Shown one piece after another: positions 48,146 to 57,249 of a stretch of DNA of 64,000 nucleotides (the first letter of the stretch is position 1; the number at the start of each line of letters is the position of its first letter). The notes under the pieces are model-generated. The model had not been told where the DNA came from and did no database searches. It saw nothing but the letters and a program-made list of their open reading frames with translations. The stretch comes from Wolbachia endosymbiont of Ctenocephalides felis wCfeF (GTDB taxonomy: Bacteria; Pseudomonadota; Alphaproteobacteria; Rickettsiales; Anaplasmataceae): contig CP116767.1 of NCBI GenBank assembly GCA_028571325.1, forward strand, positions 649,150 through 713,149. Direction: 5' to 3'. The translations under genes were made by a program, and so were the position numbers.

Positions 48146-49150
48146 CTACTGTGCAACAAGTTTGACCAGTATTCCAGGACGATGACACATTGGCAAAGGA
48201 TTGGACTGCGTATGTAAATCAGTTCCTCTATCAAATCTCCTTGGCTCTTGTTTTGCATATAGTGGCTGTCCAAGCGTATTTACCGTCTCATTAAAGTCCG
48301 CTGGTGCAAAGTAAGTAGTAAATGTATTAGCCGTTCCTAGTGGAAAACAGTGCCCTGTATCCCTTTCTATAAATCTTCTTACATTTCCTTCTGGGTCAGT
48401 TGCTTGGCCTCTGTATTCCTCAAATGTTATTCCACAGAACGTAAATCCTGATCTCATATCGTTCCGGAGTGCTGCACCTTCTTGCCATCTTTCGTATGCT
48501 TCTTTTACTTTAGCGTGAGAGGTTAGTGCATCGAAAAATTCAGGACTTACTAAGGCATGAACCCCAGTCATATATTCACCACTTAGGTTATCTTCAATAT
48601 GACGCAATACTTCTAGACATTTACGTTTTACATCAGTTGTTGCTGTTCCCAGTGCAAAATTTACTACTTTTGGCGTAATTTCAAATTCATTGTACAGATT
48701 TAATAATTCTGACCCATCAGCATCGAGAATAATTCCTTTGAGCGCACCCATTCGCAAATGTTCTAACGTTATTGCATGTTTGTTTCTCATTAGCTGCAAA
48801 TGATCGGTTATTACATCTGCCAGCCCCATCAGTTCACTTTCTGACCCAAACGCTCTTATTCCCTGTACTTCCTCAGGCAACACTACATCGTCGTGTGGAA
48901 TATGCGGAATCGTAAATGTCCTTATTTTTCTTTTTCCTCGTTTTCCCACTGTTGCAGGAGCACCTGGCACTTGCGTTGGTAATAAAGTTAAAACTCCATG
49001 GTGTTCTTCTATCGTAATATGACGAACACTTACCGACTTACTTGGAAATAAATTTAAACTTTCTGTACGACCATAGTTTATCGGCAATATGTTTATTGAT
49101 TTAGTTAATGCCGTCATACTAAACGCTGGATTTGAAAATGGATTTTGCAT
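48146..49150 (-). CDS. Major capsid protein (gpE family)
   Basis: 334 residues. Capsid E features: MTALTKSINILPINYGR, RTFTIPHIPHDDVVLPEEVQGIRAFG, NKHAITLEHLRMGALKGIILDADG, SPEFFDALTSHAKVKEAYERW and FCGITFEEYRG. Forms the icosahedral shell. Follows the decoration protein, as in lambda. Confidence 0.95.
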   Translation of the reverse strand: MQNPFSNPAFSMTALTKSINILPINYGRTESLNLFPSKSVSVRHITIEEHHGVLTLLPTQVPGAPATVGKRGKRKIRTFTIPHIPHDDVVLPEEVQGIRAFGSESELMGLADVITDHLQLMRNKHAITLEHLRMGALKGIILDADGSELLNLYNEFEITPKVVNFALGTATTDVKRKCLEVLRHIEDNLSGEYMTGVHALVSPEFFDALTSHAKVKEAYERWQEGAALRNDMRSGFTFCGITFEEYRGQATDPEGNVRRFIERDTGHCFPLGTANTFTTYFAPADFNETVNTLGQPLYAKQEPRRFDRGTDLHTQSNPLPMCHRPGILVKLVAQ

Positions 49151-49197
49151 GTTTTTTTCCCCTATATGTTATGTATTAAAAGTAGCTTGCTGAGCTT

Positions 49198-49566
49198 TTA
49201 AACCCCCTTGCGGATGATGATGCCTCGTGCTTCAAGTTGCTTTATTGCTGCAGCTTTCTGCTCTTCGGTAATATTTGCTGGCCATACAACCGCATGGTCT
49301 GCTAGCATTGCCGCACGTGTAACGATTACTGCTTTGGTGTTCTCTCTTGCATTTACATCATTTATGATTGCACCTATCGCTGTTTGCGTCCCATCTGTGG
49401 CTGTTGGATTTATTATCTTAATAGCATTATCTTTATCATAACCAACAACTGTTCCAAGTTTGAGGTTTTGTCCCTTAGCTACGGTTATTTGGTCTCTTGA
49501 ATATAGACTTGATGCTTCATATTTTAGAAGATCGCCCAAATTATTTGTTTCAGTTATGCTTGTCAT
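49198..49566 (-). CDS. Head decoration protein D
   Basis: 122 residues of the gpD family (ASSLYSRDQITVAKGQNLKLGTVVGY, VIVTRAAMLADHAVVWP). Stabilises the expanded capsid. Located between the protease and capsid genes. Confidence 0.88.
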   Translation of the reverse strand: MTSITETNNLGDLLKYEASSLYSRDQITVAKGQNLKLGTVVGYDKDNAIKIINPTATDGTQTAIGAIINDVNARENTKAVIVTRAAMLADHAVVWPANITEEQKAAAIKQLEARGIIIRKGV

Positions 49567-49604
49567 TTTTTTTACCTTTATTTACTTCGCTGAGTTTAAA
49601 GTTG

Positions 49605-49684
49605 TTATACGTGGCGGTAAAAGATATACCACCATATGATTGGCTATTATGGCGCACTTTGGCCATTTATTTACCGCCGCGTAT
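49605..49684 (-). other. 13-bp stem hairpin between protease and decoration genes
   Basis: ACGTGGCGGTAAA (49609) pairs with TTTACCGCCGCGT (49670) with one G-U, enclosing about 47 bases that contain an inner TGGC/GCCA stem. No T-run follows. In the late transcript it could be a processing or attenuation signal. Confidence 0.45.
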
Positions 49685-49708
49685 GTTGCGTTATATTCTG
49701 CGGTTATC

Positions 49709-50722
49709 TCAAATACTCGTTTGTGCACGACTCCTTGCTACTTGCATCATCAAGTCTTCCGGTGCACTTTGTGGTATTGTGCTCAGTATCTCTGTCTTCT
49801 GCGTTTGTTTTGCTAGTTCTGACATCAATATTTCTCTTGCTTCCTCAACACTCACGTCTTTTTCTATAAATTCTCCTATCTTTTCTGGCATCTTTGATAA
49901 ATTGCATAATCGTATTAGCTCTAATACTTCTGCTTTATAATCAACTTCACTATCGGTATTCATAATTACTCTCCTTATTAATTCATGAAATGGTATTACT
50001 TGATCAGCTAGACCTGCCTCTACTGCGTTTTTGCCAAAATATAGCCCTGCTTCGGTTGATCTGACTTTTGCTGTTGTAAGATTTCTATTTCTTGCTATTA
50101 GCTGCAAAAACATCTCATATAGACGATTTACCTCATCTTTTAAACTTTCCAGACTTTCTGATGTTATTGGCTCGTGTGGATTTAAATCGTTTTTTCTATT
50201 TCCAGCAAATACTGTCGTATATTTTATTCCTTGCTTTTCATCAAATTCACTTTGATCTATATGGCTTGCTATTACTCCTATACTTCCAACTCCCGATGTC
50301 CTCGTTACAAATACTTCTTCAGCACTTGATGCAATTGCATACGCTGCAGAATACGCATCATCGTTAGCTATTGCTATTATCTTCTTTTTTCCTCTTGCAT
50401 TGTAGATAAAGTCGGAAAGGTCGAATAGACCGTTTACTTCCCCTCCTGGGCAGTCTATGTCCAGTAAAATTGTCTCTATTTTTTTGTCCGATAATGCTTC
50501 CTTTATTTCTTCATGTATTTTCTCATATGATGTCATTCCAAGAATATAATCAAAAGTTCCTGGTTTTTTGGTTAGAATTCCATAAATTGGGATAACTGCT
50601 ACCCCTTTGGGGTTTAGGGTACTGTGCTTTAAACATTCAAAATTTGCATGTTTCCCACTATATGACGATAGTAACTCAAAACTTCTTGCTTCTATCATCA
50701 TCGGCTTGTTCAGCCAGGTCAT
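49709..50722 (-). CDS. S49-family capsid protease (gpC-like)
   Basis: 337 residues. SppA/ClpP-type protease that matures the prohead. LLDIDCPGGEV, the nucleophile region NDDAYSAAYAIASSAEEVFVT, GVGSIGVIASHID, and the lysine region AGNRKNDLNPHEP are present. The C-terminal tail (~270-337) is helical and may include a scaffold function, as in lambda C/Nu3. Directly follows portal by 7 bases. Confidence 0.92.
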   Translation of the reverse strand: MTWLNKPMMIEARSFELLSSYSGKHANFECLKHSTLNPKGVAVIPIYGILTKKPGTFDYILGMTSYEKIHEEIKEALSDKKIETILLDIDCPGGEVNGLFDLSDFIYNARGKKKIIAIANDDAYSAAYAIASSAEEVFVTRTSGVGSIGVIASHIDQSEFDEKQGIKYTTVFAGNRKNDLNPHEPITSESLESLKDEVNRLYEMFLQLIARNRNLTTAKVRSTEAGLYFGKNAVEAGLADQVIPFHELIRRVIMNTDSEVDYKAEVLELIRLCNLSKMPEKIGEFIEKDVSVEEAREILMSELAKQTQKTEILSTIPQSAPEDLMMQVARSRAQTSI

Positions 50723-50729
50723 TTTTTTG

Positions 50730-52175
50730 TCATATTATTTCAGAATTAGAATTAAAGTCGTTTCCTACGTCCGAATCAAAATGTAGACCTAATTCACTAG
50801 CGCGTTTTTGATCTGCAGCAATTTCTTGGTCAATTTCTTCTACATCATAGCCAAGTTCTGATACCACTTCTGACCTGCTTTTAAATCCATTTCTTACCGC
50901 CATTTGTTGTGCTTGTTGGTCTTTTAGCTGGTCTACTGAACCAAACCCAGGCGGTACCCATTTTACTTCTTTTGCTTCTTTTACCCCTTCTTTTGCCCCT
51001 TTCCATCCTTCACCTATGTCTAATTCTCCAGAGAGTATGGCTAGTTCTATCCATTTACCCCATACTCGATGACAGAACTGAAATGCCAAAATGTTATGTT
51101 GCCACATTGCGCACCTCCTACGAAATTCTATTAATCCGGCTCTTATCGATGAATAATTGACACCACTTAGATCTCCTGTTAGCTGCTCGTAGGTTATTCC
51201 CATGCCTACTGCTATTGCCCTTAGCTGCTGTTTCATGAATGCTTCATAACTTCCACCAACATCTGATGGCTGGGAAAATTTGATGTCTTCACCGGGATCG
51301 AGTAGTTGCATAGTTCCAGGTTCTAAGCCAGATAATGCTATTCCTTGTTCATTACTTTCTCCTTCTCCCATGATGTTTGCTTCAGGATCAAGTCGGGTAA
51401 TAAATCCTGCAAACATCGCTGCTGTTTTTTTTCTGACTAACTCCGCATCGTCGTATTGATCAAGTTCGTAGAGTTTGAGTAGTACTGTAGAAAGCCATGG
51501 TACTCCTCGAATTTGCCCAGGTCTTAGTATTTTGTAGATATGTAAAACATCGTTTGCTGGTACACGAACTGACTCTCCAAAAGCACTTTCACCTGGGTGT
51601 TCTTTCAATAAGTAATATGCTGCCCTCTGTCCCAGTCGATTAAATTCTATGCCGTTTCTAATTACATTACCATTTGCAAGGGTTTGATTACTTTTATTGT
51701 CTAAATGTTCCGACTCAAGTACTTGTAATTGCAACGGTACACAAAGTCCATCTCCGGGTTTTCTCGTTCTTAAACGTACAAAACATTCTCCTCCTTCAAT
51801 CATACTCCTACAAACCAATGCCTGTAGTCCATAAAAATCACTTACTCCGCTGCTGTCTGCTTCATCGGTCCATCTTAGCCACAATTCTTGGATTTTTTGC
51901 CGTAACTCAGGATCCTTGGCTTTTGATTGCGGTTTTATCCCTGTTCCAACACAATTACTTACTATCGTATCAACAATGTTTGCTGCAAACGAGTTGTTTC
52001 TTACCATGTCACGTGAGCGACTACGTAAGTGCCCTTGGTCCTGGGAAAACAAATTATTTATGCTTCCTGACTCTGGTTGAAAGTGAAAAAATCTTCTTCC
52101 AGATCCTGCTCCATCCCAGGCTAAACTTTTTGGTTTTGGTGGTTTGTGAAATAATTGTTTTAAGGTTTTTAACAT
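50730..52175 (-). CDS. Phage portal protein (lambda B family)
   Basis: About 481 residues from the ATG at 52175 (the frame is open to a TTG at 52187). Motifs are HLRSRSRDMVRNNSFAANIVDTIVSN, GTGIKPQSK, NYSSIRAGLIEFRRRC and the C-terminal VPPGFGSVDQLKDQQA. Dodecameric DNA gate at one capsid vertex. Its start overlaps the lysozyme stop by 7 bases. Confidence 0.94.
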   Translation of the reverse strand: MLKTLKQLFHKPPKPKSLAWDGAGSGRRFFHFQPESGSINNLFSQDQGHLRSRSRDMVRNNSFAANIVDTIVSNCVGTGIKPQSKAKDPELRQKIQELWLRWTDEADSSGVSDFYGLQALVCRSMIEGGECFVRLRTRKPGDGLCVPLQLQVLESEHLDNKSNQTLANGNVIRNGIEFNRLGQRAAYYLLKEHPGESAFGESVRVPANDVLHIYKILRPGQIRGVPWLSTVLLKLYELDQYDDAELVRKKTAAMFAGFITRLDPEANIMGEGESNEQGIALSGLEPGTMQLLDPGEDIKFSQPSDVGGSYEAFMKQQLRAIAVGMGITYEQLTGDLSGVNYSSIRAGLIEFRRRCAMWQHNILAFQFCHRVWGKWIELAILSGELDIGEGWKGAKEGVKEAKEVKWVPPGFGSVDQLKDQQAQQMAVRNGFKSRSEVVSELGYDVEEIDQEIAADQKRASELGLHFDSDVGNDFNSNSEII

Positions 52176-52786
52176 CCTGACAACCAAAATTTTTTCAGTT
52201 TTTTCAAAGTCCCTTTGAATTTATTTCGATCGCATGGACCTATTCCCTCTACTGAATGTGGCTTTAGTCCTTTTTGACCATCGGTATATTGCCATAGAGT
52301 CCAGTTTTTCCACCCCTTTGGTAATATTGGCCTCACTAACCACCTTGCCACCCATAATGGACATTTCGTTAATATTGGCGTTGCGAAATCCTTCAGAAAA
52401 TAAGGACTTCCATAAATCAGTGGTAAACGTCCGGTGACTTCCTGAACTTGGTTAACAAAATCTTCCGCTTGTTTTGGCGTTATGTTTTTCCCACTTTGGT
52501 TTTCCTCAATATCTAGGGCAAGCAGAACTTTAGAGCTATCGCCAACTGTTTCCAAAAAATGCTCAGCTTGGTCTTTTCCGTCTTTTTCCCCCGTACCAAA
52601 ATGATATGCTCCCCACATCAAACCTTCTTCTTCAGCAGCTTTTCTTCTATTTGCATATGTTGGATCAACATAATTTAGACCCTGGGTTGCTTTGTGAATA
52701 ACACCTAAAATTCCATCTTCTTTTGCTAATTTGAAATCCACACTTTGATGCCAGTGGGATAAATCTACGATTACATTTTTTATCAT
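52169..52786 (-). CDS. GH25 lysozyme (endolysin)
   Basis: 205 residues. Glycoside hydrolase family 25: DLSHWHQSVDF, GVIHKATQGLNYVDPTYANRR, GAYHFGTGEKDGKDQAEHF and the catalytic ALDIEEN, then YGSPYFL and LWQYTDG. Cleaves peptidoglycan. Its placement inside the packaging block is usual in WO. Confidence 0.93.
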   Translation of the reverse strand: MIKNVIVDLSHWHQSVDFKLAKEDGILGVIHKATQGLNYVDPTYANRRKAAEEEGLMWGAYHFGTGEKDGKDQAEHFLETVGDSSKVLLALDIEENQSGKNITPKQAEDFVNQVQEVTGRLPLIYGSPYFLKDFATPILTKCPLWVARWLVRPILPKGWKNWTLWQYTDGQKGLKPHSVEGIGPCDRNKFKGTLKKLKKFWLSGC

Positions 52787-52869
52787 TTGGAGATCCTTAA
52801 TTTATTAACAGCTTACATGTTTCAAAAATTGGTTGATAACTTGCTGACTTTATGCACTGCACAAAACTT

Positions 52870-53265
52870 TCAATCTTTCTTTAATTTACCACGAAATGGT
52901 ATGCCAGCTTTCAATGGATCAGTTGTAAGTTTCTTTTCTATTGTTTTTATAATTTTCGATCTTACCGTTGGCGGGATAGCTGGAAAATCTTTTTCGAGAA
53001 CATCTTTTGAATAGGCGATTTTGTACTTTTGTTTGCCTTCCTCAGTGGGTTCCTCAGATAACCAATTCATATCTTCAGCGTTAATTACCTCTTCATCATC
53101 AATATCTTGTCTTTCAATCATTTTTGAAAATTCTATATCTTCTTCAAGTGCTTCCGTTACCAGGTGCACTAACATTTCTTCTACACTTCTGTTGTCAATT
53201 TCTGCTATATCTTTGAGGTATTGCGCTAATTCACCTTCAAAATTTACGGTAACATTTCTGGTCAT
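52870..53265 (-). pseudogene. Fused RelB-like antitoxin and truncated RelE-like toxin
   Basis: 131 residues. Residues 1-75 look like a ribbon-helix-helix antitoxin (MTRNVTVNFEGELAQYLKDIAE, SVEEMLVHLVTEALEED). From residue ~80 the sequence changes to the start of a RelE/ParE-fold toxin (KYKIAYSKDVLEKDFP, VRSKIIKTIEKKLTTDP, FRGKLKK), but it stops where the conserved toxin core (RLRVGDYR) should begin. So two normally separate genes are joined and the toxin lacks its active half; the following 80 bases do not restore it. Confidence 0.6.
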
Positions 53266-53266
53266 T

Positions 53267-53491
53267 TTACACTCCTTTATTCGTTGAAATCACAATCCTT
53301 CTCTTTGGCTTAATACCTGCTACTTTCAGCTCAGCCTTAATTCGTTGCCTTAAGTTTAATAACGTATTTATATCAACTTCCGCATATCTGACTACATGAT
53401 CACCATATGCTATCGATACTACTCGTTTCCCACCCTGTAGCTTTTTTATCGCTTTCTCTACTTGCTCTAAATATTCTTGGCTATACATCAA
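53267..53491 (-). CDS. gpW-like head completion protein
   Basis: 74 residues with the gpW fold pattern (SQEYLEQVEKAIKKLQGGKRVVSIAYGDHVVRYA, TLLNLRQRIKAEL). Closes the filled head. The start overlaps the terminase stop, as in lambda-like gene order (A-W). Confidence 0.85.
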   Translation of the reverse strand: MMYSQEYLEQVEKAIKKLQGGKRVVSIAYGDHVVRYAEVDINTLLNLRQRIKAELKVAGIKPKRRIVISTNKGV

Positions 53492-55326
53492 TTTTTCTCA
53501 CCCAGCCACTTGCTTTTTCTTAATTTCTTTACTTTCTTAGCTTTTTCACCCATTAAACTTTCCCACTTACTCTCTGGCCATCTATCTATTCCCAGCGCTA
53601 TCGATGCTGCTCTTGCGTAAATTCGGCAATCTAATACTTCATTTCTCTCTCTTATTTTTTGCCACTCTTGTTTGGTATACCCTTTGACTACTTTCGTCAT
53701 TAGTTGCTCTGCAGTTAGTTGTTTAAAATATTCAGGCGGATATTCCGGAAAATGACAATATCCCGGTGGCACTTTCTCACCTTCTTCTTCTTTTAAAACA
53801 TTAAGTAATTGGAAAAGCTCTGATTTTAATATTGATACTCCAACTGGCCATAACTTTATTCCTCTTTTTAGTTTTTGACCGCCAACTGTTACATCTACTC
53901 TGCTTGGACTGCTAAGTGGCACTAGGGCTTTGTTTACACCCTTTACTGCCATTACTCTTCCAGACGCTTGGTGACCTCTTACCCAATTGTATACTTCTTG
54001 TGTTGCATACCCAGCATCTATCGCCATCATGCTTATCATGTACTCAAGTCCATCACTTCCTATAAAATGATGATTGAGTAACTCTGAAAGTTTTTCCCAT
54101 ACCTCTCCCCCTCCTGTATCACCTTCTAATACCTGGTAGTCTATTGACCAATTTTCTCGGTTTTTTCCCCACGCTACTACTTCTACCTCTAACCGATCTT
54201 TTTGGACATCTACCCCTGCCGTTAAAATTACTTTGCCCTTTGGTACTGTGCCTACGGGAAAAAATTCTCTGCGGTTAAATAATTGTTTCCAGTCTGGTAC
54301 TTCCCCTCTATCAACCCAGGTTTCTCCAAGCGTAGTATTTATCCATACTTTCAATAATTGTTCATTTTCTTTGGCATGTAAAAAATCTTCCACTGCTTGT
54401 CTCCAACTATACCAGCCAACTGGGCTATATAAGCTTGATAGGTGAAATCCTATTACTTTATCATTATTACATTCTGTGTTTGTTGCTCTCCATTCTCCAC
54501 GAGTTAGCATTTCTGCTTTTTGATGATTTTCTATTTTGCCACTGCATTCAATACAAACATAGTGCGCTGTACTTGGGTTTTTCTCTTCCCACCTTATTTG
54601 CGACCATTTCAGCACCTGATAGTGATCACAATGCGGACAGGGAACAAAAAAATGTCGTTTATCTGAAGCTTCAAATTCTTTCTCAATCCTACTTATTCCA
54701 TGAATTGTCGGTGTCGATACTAAAAAAATCTTTCTACGCGTAAATGTATTAGTTCGGGCAATACTGAGAAGTACTGGATCACCTTCACCTCCTGAATCTC
54801 CTGGATACGCATCTACTTCATCCAAAAAAAGATATCTTACTGGCATTGAACGCAGACCTACTGAACTGTTTGCTCCAGTTATTACTACTATCCCTCCGGG
54901 AAATTCCTTACTTTGTACAGTATTGCCTGAATCTCTCGATCTTGGATCTTTGACCTTACTTTTTAAACATGGCGTTTCTTCAATCAGTGGCGCAAATCTT
55001 CCTTTTGACCAACGTTTTCCCATTTCTACTGTTGGCTGCACCACTAGCATTGGTCCTGGTGTTTGGTCAATCACGTAGCCTATCCAATTATTTCCAGCTT
55101 CTGTTCCACCAATTTGCGCTCCTTTCATGAATACCACTTTTTCAGCAGGTGAAGACGGAGAAAGGGAATCCATTATTTCTCTCAGGTACGGGGTTCTTTC
55201 TGTCCTCCATTTTCCTGGTTCTGATGATGCTATCGTTGAAAGTTTACGATTCTTATCTGCCCACTCTGATACTTTTAGTGGCGAATCAGGCCTTAATCCT
55301 TCAAAAAAACTATCGCTGTATATCAT
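53488..55326 (-). CDS. Terminase large subunit (GpA family)
   Basis: 612 residues. Packaging motor with Walker A-like GAQIGGTE (69-76), Walker B YLFLDEVDAYP, STPTIHG motif, a CxxC zinc pair (CPHCDHY and CIECSG), and the nuclease domain (AGVDVQKDRLEVEVVAWG, AIDAGYATQEV). Full length. Separated from the small subunit by two unrelated genes. Confidence 0.95.
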   Translation of the reverse strand: MIYSDSFFEGLRPDSPLKVSEWADKNRKLSTIASSEPGKWRTERTPYLREIMDSLSPSSPAEKVVFMKGAQIGGTEAGNNWIGYVIDQTPGPMLVVQPTVEMGKRWSKGRFAPLIEETPCLKSKVKDPRSRDSGNTVQSKEFPGGIVVITGANSSVGLRSMPVRYLFLDEVDAYPGDSGGEGDPVLLSIARTNTFTRRKIFLVSTPTIHGISRIEKEFEASDKRHFFVPCPHCDHYQVLKWSQIRWEEKNPSTAHYVCIECSGKIENHQKAEMLTRGEWRATNTECNNDKVIGFHLSSLYSPVGWYSWRQAVEDFLHAKENEQLLKVWINTTLGETWVDRGEVPDWKQLFNRREFFPVGTVPKGKVILTAGVDVQKDRLEVEVVAWGKNRENWSIDYQVLEGDTGGGEVWEKLSELLNHHFIGSDGLEYMISMMAIDAGYATQEVYNWVRGHQASGRVMAVKGVNKALVPLSSPSRVDVTVGGQKLKRGIKLWPVGVSILKSELFQLLNVLKEEEGEKVPPGYCHFPEYPPEYFKQLTAEQLMTKVVKGYTKQEWQKIRERNEVLDCRIYARAASIALGIDRWPESKWESLMGEKAKKVKKLRKSKWLGEKN

Positions 55327-55343
55327 CGTTTGTATGAAATACC

Positions 55344-56567
55344 CTAGCTGCCTATACTGTAAATAGCATCTTTGTAATTATGAGATTCGACTACAACTTG
55401 CTCTAGCATTAAACTGCTTCTCTTGGCATCTTTACCGTGATTTTCTTCAAGCACTTTTGTTCTTTCTTGTTTTATTTCTTCAATGAATTCCTTATTAATG
55501 CCTTCAGTATCTATTTTTTCTTCTAAGTATGTAAGGTTATTGCAGTTTGCTTTTCTATAGTAGTGTACTCCAAGACATATTACTGACAATAAAAGTATGC
55601 ACGAGCCTATAAGCAACGATAATCCTACTTTATTGGTTAAACAGCCTTGGTAAAATCTTTTTACACCGTCTATACCACTTGTTGTGAATAGACCTATAGA
55701 AAGTGCTATATTTGCAGCAACTGCACAAGTCAATAACGCAGTAAATAGCGGTCTATTGTTAATCACCGATCCTATTTTATCAGTTCTGCTAATTACTTTT
55801 TTATCAATATCAACAAACCCGTTTTTAGCCTCCAAAGCATTGAGCGTAAAGTTTGAACGAGTTCCATTGCTGTACTCTAACCTTACAGATTTTATCGCTT
55901 TATTTTTTGGCTGGTATCCTAATACTTCATCTAAAATTTTATCTGCATTTTTTTCTTGAGTCTGATGTTCTTCGGTATTTACAAATTGCTTTACTGCACA
56001 AAATATTCCACCAATCGCAAGCACTGAAATAAGTGCTATACTAATATACAGTTGGCTATTTGTAAAAAACGCGACAAACTTTGCTTTATCTTGAAAATAT
56101 GCTAAAGCCAACGATGTGTATAATATAGCAGCACTTACACTAAAAACTATAAAACCCTTCTGCTGCAAAGCATGTCTTACTCTTGGCAACCACCTGTTTG
56201 TTTTCTTTTGCATAATTAATGGAGTTTCCGAATCTACTTCACTATTTGGCGATGTTGGAAGTGTTTGAACAAATTTATCACTGAATGATCTTTCTAGTGT
56301 GCTATTGATATCATATGTACTATTGATATTATAATGAGATAAACTACAGAGATTCCCCTCGGAAAACGCTCTTCGTAGGCTGTCTCTTGAAAATTTACTG
56401 TTTTCCGTAGAAATTTCACATTGTATAACTTGATCTTTCATTGTTTGACGTTCTGATTTAATAGTGCTAGCTATAACCTTTACTGCTTCTTCAGGTGATG
56501 GCGGGTCCGTGAGCTGTGCATATTCTCCGTTTTCATTAGGTGGTAATGTGAATTCTTCTTCAGGCAT
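55344..56567 (-). CDS. Hypothetical four-TM protein inserted between terminase genes
   Basis: 407 residues. A polar N-terminal ~130 residues (ENGEYAQLTDPPSPEEAVKV, then Ser-rich) is followed by TM pairs at ~137-190 and ~275-335, with a charged loop of ~80 residues between them and a basic/acidic tail. TTGAGG lies upstream of the ATG. Packaging proteins are soluble, so this is probably cargo. It resembles in layout the chromosomal unknown membrane proteins in this window. Family not recognised. Confidence 0.65.
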   Translation of the reverse strand: MPEEEFTLPPNENGEYAQLTDPPSPEEAVKVIASTIKSERQTMKDQVIQCEISTENSKFSRDSLRRAFSEGNLCSLSHYNINSTYDINSTLERSFSDKFVQTLPTSPNSEVDSETPLIMQKKTNRWLPRVRHALQQKGFIVFSVSAAILYTSLALAYFQDKAKFVAFFTNSQLYISIALISVLAIGGIFCAVKQFVNTEEHQTQEKNADKILDEVLGYQPKNKAIKSVRLEYSNGTRSNFTLNALEAKNGFVDIDKKVISRTDKIGSVINNRPLFTALLTCAVAANIALSIGLFTTSGIDGVKRFYQGCLTNKVGLSLLIGSCILLLSVICLGVHYYRKANCNNLTYLEEKIDTEGINKEFIEEIKQERTKVLEENHGKDAKRSSLMLEQVVVESHNYKDAIYSIGS

Positions 56568-56582
56568 ATTTACCTCAAATAT

Positions 56583-56753
56583 TTAAAGAGCCATTTGTTG
56601 CAGTTGTTGTACTTTCACACCACTTAAAGCAAAGGGCACCCTTTGTCTGCCATAAGTATCCGCTGATGCCTTACTTAAAATGAGTATTGCAATCAGTATG
56701 TGAATTAAACTTAATAGGCCAATCAATTGCTTTCTTAATAGTTTTGTTATCAT
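56583..56753 (-). CDS. 56-residue single-span or secreted protein
   Basis: A short gene whose ATG shares a base with the stop codon of terminase small subunit (TAATG-type coupling), which supports it being real. N-terminal KLLRKQ, then a ~20-residue hydrophobic segment (LIGLLSLIHILIAILIL) and SKASADTYG, resembling a signal peptide with ASA cleavage or a membrane anchor. The rest is short and polar. A holin or spanin-like role is possible by position only. Confidence 0.5.
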   Translation of the reverse strand: MITKLLRKQLIGLLSLIHILIAILILSKASADTYGRQRVPFALSGVKVQQLQQMAL

Positions 56754-57232
56754 TAGAATGCGCTCTGTGTTAATTCTTCCAATGCTGTTCTGATTTCTTC
56801 GGTTAGTGTTTCATGTATCTTTTCTGTATCGCTCATTGATGCCGGTAGTGCTGATACTCTGTCTGGTATGTTGAGCAGATTGTTTCTCACCACTCTTGCT
56901 ACGTTAAATGCTTCAGTTTTTACCTCTTCTACCGGTACAAGCTCTCCTGTTTCAGCTTTTGCTTTCGTCTCCAATATTTTACCTTTTTCCATCTCATTTT
57001 TTATCCGCACTTTTAGCAATGCTGTAGATAGATCACTTGTTTCTCCCCCTTTTCTCCTCAGTGGCTGACTTGGATCTCGAATTGCTTCTACAGCCCTATT
57101 TGCTTGTTCTCGGTCTATCAGTCCATCTTCGAGCTGAACTATTCCTTTTTTTACTAAATAACAGACGTATTGCTTTGAAACTCCTTGTTCCTTTGCCCAT
57201 TCCGTCTGCGTTATTTTTGCCCCTTCTTTCAC
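56753..57232 (-). CDS. Terminase small subunit (Nu1-like)
   Basis: About 159 residues from the GTG at 57232, which has GGGGGCG upstream. The frame is open to 57331 but that would overlap the methyltransferase by 82 bases. DNA-binding winged-helix region: ITQTEWAKEQGVSKQYVCYLVKKGIVQ and IDREQANRAVEAIRDPSQP. Then a helical RIKNEMEKGKILETKAKAETGELVPVEEV, typical of gpNu1 proteins, which recognise cos. Confidence 0.85.
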   Translation of the reverse strand: MKEGAKITQTEWAKEQGVSKQYVCYLVKKGIVQLEDGLIDREQANRAVEAIRDPSQPLRRKGGETSDLSTALLKVRIKNEMEKGKILETKAKAETGELVPVEEVKTEAFNVARVVRNNLLNIPDRVSALPASMSDTEKIHETLTEEIRTALEELTQSAF

Positions 57233-57249
57233 CTTTTTTCTTCGCCCCC

